A DNA stretch of 10,411 bases from Rhodobacterales bacterium. GTDB taxonomy: Bacteria > Pseudomonadota > Alphaproteobacteria > Rhodobacterales > Rhodobacteraceae. Where the stretch lies: contig JAACVA010000096.1 in assembly GCA_009992615.1 (NCBI GenBank), positions 1 to 10,411 of the forward strand. Reading direction: 5' to 3'. Made by a program: the position numbers and the translations under genes. Positions 7,320 through 10,411 of this stretch are shown here, piece by piece. A model generated the notes under the pieces. The model was not told where the DNA came from and made no database searches. It worked only from the letters and a program-made list of their open reading frames with translations. Each line of letters starts with the position of its first letter. The first letter of the stretch is position 1.

Positions 7320-8963
7320 TCAACCGGCGGGAAACACGTCGGGCGCGGTTTCCACATAAATATCGGTCAGACTGAGGTTCGGGGCGCCCCGCAGAATGGC
7401 GACGGTTACGCCGTCGACCTGCACCAACCCGTCCTGACCATCCTCGGACACCGCAATATCGACAACACCGGCGGCCGAAATCTGCGGATTCAGCGAAATG
7501 CGCAGAAAATCCTCGCCCGGGGTAAAATCGGCAATCTCGGCCATCCCTGCGGCGGGCGCGGCGGCGTCAGCGTACAGCCACATCACATCGTCGCCCGCGC
7601 CGCCGATCACCAGATCGCCGAGATCAAAGGACAAGGTGTCGTTGCCAGCGCCGCCATCCAGCGTGTCGGGTGCGCCGTCGATGTGCCATGCAAATTCGTG
7701 TCGCTCGGCGATGATCCGTTCCGCATCGGTGCCGCGATGGTCGATCACATCGTTGCCCGCACCACCCACAAGCAGATCCGCACCCAGCCCGCCGCGCAGG
7801 GTGTCATCACCGGCACCGCCGGTGATCCGGTCGTCACCGCCCGGCCCGCTTGCAGCCTCGCCGTGTTCGCCCCCGTCCAGCCATGCGTCTGCCGACCCGC
7901 CGATCACCGTGTCGTCACCGGCACCGCCATGCAGATAGCCGCGCCCACCTGCCGGATCACCGGTCAGCAAATCATTGCCGTCACCGCCGAACAGCGCCGC
8001 CGCGCCAGAACCAGCGGTCAGGATGTCATCCCCCAAGCCGCCAAACCCATAGCTCGCCCCACCTCCTGTGGTCAGCACATCATCGCCCGCCGCCAGATCG
8101 ACCACCGCAACCGCATTGCCCGACAGCACCGGCGCGGCCTCGTCAAGACGCATGTTGCCGGGATCACCCGCATCGGACAGCGTCAGGGTGTCGGCGCCGT
8201 CGCTCAGGCGTTCGATGTCCGACGCCCCGCCGGTCAGACCGACCGGCGACGCCCCATCGCGCAAAAACAACTCAGCCAACGCCTCAGCCTCTTCGGACAG
8301 CGGGTCATCTGTGACCGGGGTCAAAACAGTGCCTTCGCCCTGCGGCGGCAAAGCCGGATCGTCAGGCAGCGTGGGATCAACCGGTATCAGCGTCAATGCC
8401 CCGCCCGTATCATCTTCGTCATAGACATCATCGTCGATCAACTGCGACAGCGCGATGTCGGCGTCCAACGTCGGAGAGGCGGCATCGTAAACCCGCAGGA
8501 AAATATCACTGACCGGCACGGTATCCAGCCCCGGAAAGGCGATCTGAACCGATCCTTCGGCGGTCTCGTAACCAAGATAGGCCGCCTGATCGTCGGTGGC
8601 ATCGTGGGCAGAAAATTCCTGGGCCTCATCGGGCAGAACGATGGTCAGTGAATCGACGCCGGGATTGAACGCCTCAACCGCCGTTTCACCAGGTTCGGGA
8701 TCGACGAACATATCCTCGCCCTCGGCCGGATCGCGGGCTTCGGACGCGGGTGCCGCCGCACTTAATTCGGGCTCAGGTTCGGGCCCGGACAGAATTTCCG
8801 CCACCTCTTGTTCCGGCTCGGCCTCATCCGGGCTTTCGGCGTCCGACCCATCGTCACCGGTGTCGGCGCGCCACAAGTCCATCATGTCGGGCAACGACGA
8901 GGCGGCAAGAATGCCCAGAAACAAGAAACCTGCCAACATTGCGAAATCCAGATGGGTGACCAA
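7320..8963 (-). CDS. RTX calcium-binding protein with N-terminal membrane helix
   Basis: This 547-residue protein starts with a hydrophobic helix (about 6-24, FAMLAGFLFLGILAASSL), which could be a membrane anchor or uncleaved signal; no signal-peptidase site is obvious. An acidic Glu/Asp/Pro-rich linker follows (about 34-95). A beta-rich module at about 97-160 reads FNPGVDSLTIVL through VSDIFLRVYD. Residues 160-285 are acidic and unassigned. The RTX region spans about 291-462 with some ten GGxGxDxUx-type motifs, for example GGAGDDTLRGGLGADLLVGG, broken by a non-repeat stretch at about 408-431. The C-terminal module at about 477-540 resembles the N-terminal one. RTX repeats bind calcium and fold as a parallel beta-roll outside the cell; many such proteins leave by a type I system, but none is encoded here. 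The start is uncertain. A TTG at 8961-8963 follows an in-frame TAA and a weak CAGGCG site; the alternative is the ATG at 8937-8939, which shortens the N-terminus by 8 residues and lacks a ribosome binding site. No specific function can be assigned. Confidence 0.85.
   Translation of the reverse strand: MVTHLDFAMLAGFLFLGILAASSLPDMMDLWRADTGDDGSDAESPDEAEPEQEVAEILSGPEPEPELSAAAPASEARDPAEGEDMFVDPEPGETAVEAFNPGVDSLTIVLPDEAQEFSAHDATDDQAAYLGYETAEGSVQIAFPGLDTVPVSDIFLRVYDAASPTLDADIALSQLIDDDVYDEDDTGGALTLIPVDPTLPDDPALPPQGEGTVLTPVTDDPLSEEAEALAELFLRDGASPVGLTGGASDIERLSDGADTLTLSDAGDPGNMRLDEAAPVLSGNAVAVVDLAAGDDVLTTGGGASYGFGGLGDDILTAGSGAAALFGGDGNDLLTGDPAGGRGYLHGGAGDDTVIGGSADAWLDGGEHGEAASGPGGDDRITGGAGDDTLRGGLGADLLVGGAGNDVIDHRGTDAERIIAERHEFAWHIDGAPDTLDGGAGNDTLSFDLGDLVIGGAGDDVMWLYADAAAPAAGMAEIADFTPGEDFLRISLNPQISAAGVVDIAVSEDGQDGLVQVDGVTVAILRGAPNLSLTDIYVETAPDVFPAG
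7578..8093 (-). repeat. RTX nonapeptide repeat region of the first RTX protein
   Basis: Imperfect 27-bp coding repeats specify GGxGxDxUx motifs at residues of about 291-462. The array is irregular: spacing between motifs varies, and two stretches (about 335-343 and 408-431) do not follow the 9-residue register. This contrasts with the strictly phased array in the neighbouring gene. Confidence 0.75.
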
Positions 8964-8977
8964 TACGCCTGTTTCAT

Positions 8978-9006
8978 ATTATGTTCTGGTTTACGTCAGG
9001 TGTCGA
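8978..9006 (-). promoter_or_regulatory. Sigma-70-type promoter for the first RTX gene
   Basis: On the - strand, a -35 element TCGACA (complement of 9001-9006) is separated by exactly 17 bp from a -10 element CATAAT (complement of 8978-8983). Each matches the sigma-70 consensus at five of six positions. Transcription would begin near 8971, leaving a leader of only about 8 nt before the TTG codon, or about 32 nt before the alternative ATG. The assignment rests on sequence match alone. Confidence 0.6.
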
Positions 9007-9065
9007 AATAATTCCTGATTTTAGGTTAATTTGCGCGGGACGCAGGCCCGGACCGCAGGGATGAC

Positions 9066-9209
9066 ATGAAAAGCGGGATCACAGGGTTCAACCGCCGTCG
9101 GATCGTTTTGGATGCGGTCGGGTTGCCGGTATACGAGGCGGGCGAAGGCGCGCCGCTGAATCTGTTGCGTGGATTTCCACAGATCACACGGCACAGGTGT
9201 CAATCTATC
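9066..9209 (+). pseudogene. Relic of the 5' end of an alpha/beta-hydrolase gene
   Basis: From the ATG at 9066 the frame encodes about 48 residues that follow the N-terminus of alpha/beta-hydrolases of the haloacetate-dehalogenase-like group: F-N-R-R-R-I-V-L-D at residues 8-16, then VYEAGEGAPLNLLRGFPQ at 22-39. Intact relatives typically read F-x-R-R-x-I, then A-G-x-G-x-P-L-L-L-L-H-G-F-P-Q, where the His-Gly begins the oxyanion-hole region. Here the His is Arg35 (codon CGT at 9168-9170), one transition away from a His codon. AGGG at 9057-9060, 5 nt before the ATG, is a good ribosome binding site. After residue 48 the similarity is lost: the nucleophile elbow (G-x-S-x-G) and catalytic acid and His never appear, and the frame runs on to 9305 antisense to the second RTX gene. 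I infer a truncated, inactivated remnant. The family match is by eye and could be wrong; a short expressed peptide is a less likely alternative. Confidence 0.5.
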
Positions 9210-9234
9210 AGACGTACTTCAAGACAGTCTCCCC

Positions 9235-10411
9235 CTAGTACACGCCGGCAGTCGCGGTGCCTTGGGTGGCCGCACCGGAGGTCAGCTCGATTGGTATGTC
9301 ATTGACAGTCCGCTCGTCAAAGTCGAAATCCTGTTCCATCAGCGTCACATCGCCAACAGTCAGAGTGGCGCCCGCGCCTGCCACCACCATGACGCCGGCA
9401 CCGTTCAGCATGACCAGCGCATCTGCGCCGGATCCGTTGGGCGAAACGGTGATGACCGGGCTGGGCGTCGTCGCCGGATCGTAAAGCACCACCAGGGCGT
9501 CCTCGGTTGGGTTGTAATCCGTCACCTCGGGCAGTGGCGCAGCATTGCTGACCCATGTGCCTGCGGCAAAGACATCGGCCCCCGCACCGCCCAACAGCAA
9601 ATCATCATTGCCGCCGAACAGCGTGTCTGCCCCCTCTCCGCCGTCAATCATATCGCCGGCATCGCCGTCGAGGCCAGACGCCAACCGCTGCATCCCAACC
9701 AGAACGTCATTGCCTGTTCCGCCTGACATTTCGTCACTGCCAAATCCGCCGAACAGCAGATCGTCGTCTGCTCCGCCCCACAGTGTATCGGCGTCATTGC
9801 TGCCTGACAGGGTGTCGTTTCCGGCCTCGCCCAACAATTCATCCTCGTTCACGCCACCACGGATCGAATCGGCGCCGTCACCACCAAAAATACGATCGCG
9901 GCCAATTCCACCGGAGATAAGATCATCACCAGCCCCGCCATTAATGAAATCGTCACCCTCACCACCGATCATCGTATCATCGCCGTCCTGACCTTCCAGC
10001 GAATCAGCATGAAGACCACCGTCGATCGCGTCATTGCCCGACCCAGCGAGAATGATATCGCTCTGATCGCCGCCCAACAGCACGTCGTCACCATCACCGC
10101 CATCTATAAAGTCGCGGTCAATTTCGCCGTCGATGAAATCGTCACCCGCATTGCCCAGCAATGTATCTGCACCGTCACCGCCAAAAATACCATCGGCACC
10201 GGCGCCGCCCTGAACGTCATCCCGGCCACCACCGGCAATAACGATGTCGTCGCCTTCACCGCCATCGACAAGATCATTGCCGGCCCCCCCGAAGATATAG
10301 TCCTGTCCGTCATCGCCGTTCAGGCTGTCGTTGCCGGGCAGGCCGCGGATCAAATCATCACCCCCCCTGCCGTTGATCAGATTGTCACCATCGTCACCGA
10401 TCAGAACATCG
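9235..10411 (-). CDS. RTX calcium-binding protein, C-terminal part (5' partial)
   Basis: The frame is open from the window edge to a TAG at 9235-9237, giving 391 visible residues. The upstream end lies outside the window; an internal TTG at 10351-10353 is mid-repeat and is not a start. The visible N-terminal 234 residues are 26 unbroken nine-residue RTX units of the form D-x-U-x-G-G-x-G-x, which would form a long calcium-stabilised parallel beta-roll. After a short break (MQRLASGLDGDAG) two or three more repeats follow. A C-terminal beta module then begins VTDYNPTEDALVVLYDP and runs to about LTVGDVTLMEQ, matching the C-terminal module of the neighbouring RTX protein, so the two are paralogous at least there. 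The last 30 or so residues are low-complexity, ending ATAGVY. Such proteins are usually exported, often by type I secretion; no secretion gene is visible. It reads towards the first RTX gene, which has its own promoter 271 nt on. No function beyond calcium binding can be assigned. Confidence 0.85.
   Translation of the reverse strand, partial: DVLIGDDGDNLINGRGGDDLIRGLPGNDSLNGDDGQDYIFGGAGNDLVDGGEGDDIVIAGGGRDDVQGGAGADGIFGGDGADTLLGNAGDDFIDGEIDRDFIDGGDGDDVLLGGDQSDIILAGSGNDAIDGGLHADSLEGQDGDDTMIGGEGDDFINGGAGDDLISGGIGRDRIFGGDGADSIRGGVNEDELLGEAGNDTLSGSNDADTLWGGADDDLLFGGFGSDEMSGGTGNDVLVGMQRLASGLDGDAGDMIDGGEGADTLFGGNDDLLLGGAGADVFAAGTWVSNAAPLPEVTDYNPTEDALVVLYDPATTPSPVITVSPNGSGADALVMLNGAGVMVVAGAGATLTVGDVTLMEQDFDFDERTVNDIPIELTSGAATQGTATAGVY
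9709..10410 (-). repeat. 26 phased 27-bp RTX units in the second RTX gene
   Basis: The coding sequence is a continuous array of 26 units of exactly 27 bp with no insertion or deletion, each starting with Asp (Asn in unit 2) followed by a hydrophobic residue at position 3. Unit 1 begins at 10410 and unit 26 ends at 9709. The array certainly extends upstream of the window or ends near its edge; this cannot be seen. Nucleotide identity between units is modest, so the array looks old rather than freshly amplified. Confidence 0.85.

Noticed and set aside
5128..7359. Two long + strand frames (5128-6231 and 6427-7359) across pnp
   Set aside because: They are antisense to an intact PNPase, and their composition reflects the reverse complement of its codon bias.
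7254..8651. 465-codon + strand frame opposite the first RTX gene
   Set aside because: The repeated Gly/Asp codons of RTX units keep the opposite strand free of stops; the product is low-complexity with no family features.
9021..9203. 60-codon - strand frame in the RTX-RTX spacer
   Set aside because: It is antisense to the better-supported hydrolase relic, has no good ribosome binding site and shows no recognisable similarity.
10351..10353. TTG as the start codon of the second RTX gene
   Set aside because: The same frame stays open to the window edge and encodes further in-register RTX units upstream, so the true start is outside the window.
9709..10410. CRISPR-like or satellite-like regular 27-bp repeats
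   Set aside because: The period is a coding one (nine codons), the units differ throughout, and no spacer/repeat alternation exists; these are RTX coding repeats.

Overview
The window looks like chromosomal DNA from an alphaproteobacterium of the Rhodobacteraceae (Roseobacter-type). This rests on the GC-rich, strongly codon-biased genes, the FtsK and PNPase sequences, and RTX proteins of a kind common in that family. The family assignment is my inference; no rRNA gene or other formal marker is present.

Layout. On the + strand (1-4834) lie the 3' end of an amidase-signature enzyme, a DapC-like class I aminotransferase, and a full-length ftsK. The aminotransferase and ftsK are 12 nt apart and are probably one operon. 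FtsK converges on pnp (minus strand, 5014-7146). The 179-nt gap between them holds a strong hairpin with T-rich tails on both strands, which should terminate transcription from both sides, plus a second GC-rich hairpin just after the pnp stop. Upstream of pnp is a 173-nt leader with several hairpins. It is followed by two tandem minus-strand genes for RTX (GGxGxDxUx) calcium-binding proteins. The first (7320-8963) is complete, with an N-terminal membrane helix. The second (9235-window end) is cut at its 5' side by the window.

Between the RTX genes is a 271-nt spacer. It carries a near-consensus sigma-70 promoter for the downstream RTX gene. On the opposite strand it holds what looks like the broken 5' end of an alpha/beta-hydrolase gene, with its own ribosome binding site but with the oxyanion-hole His-Gly changed to Arg-Gly.

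How the genes fit together. DapC (lysine/meso-diaminopimelate for the cell wall) and FtsK (chromosome segregation at the septum) are housekeeping. PNPase is RNA turnover. The RTX pair are surface or exported calcium-binding proteins lying next to core genes, and the relic between them suggests this flank has been rearranged. I see no phage, IS element, CRISPR array, tRNA or rRNA, and no clearly new multi-gene system. The best leads are the hydrolase relic, the one-sided decay of the RTX beta-roll, and the module duplicated at both ends of the first RTX protein.
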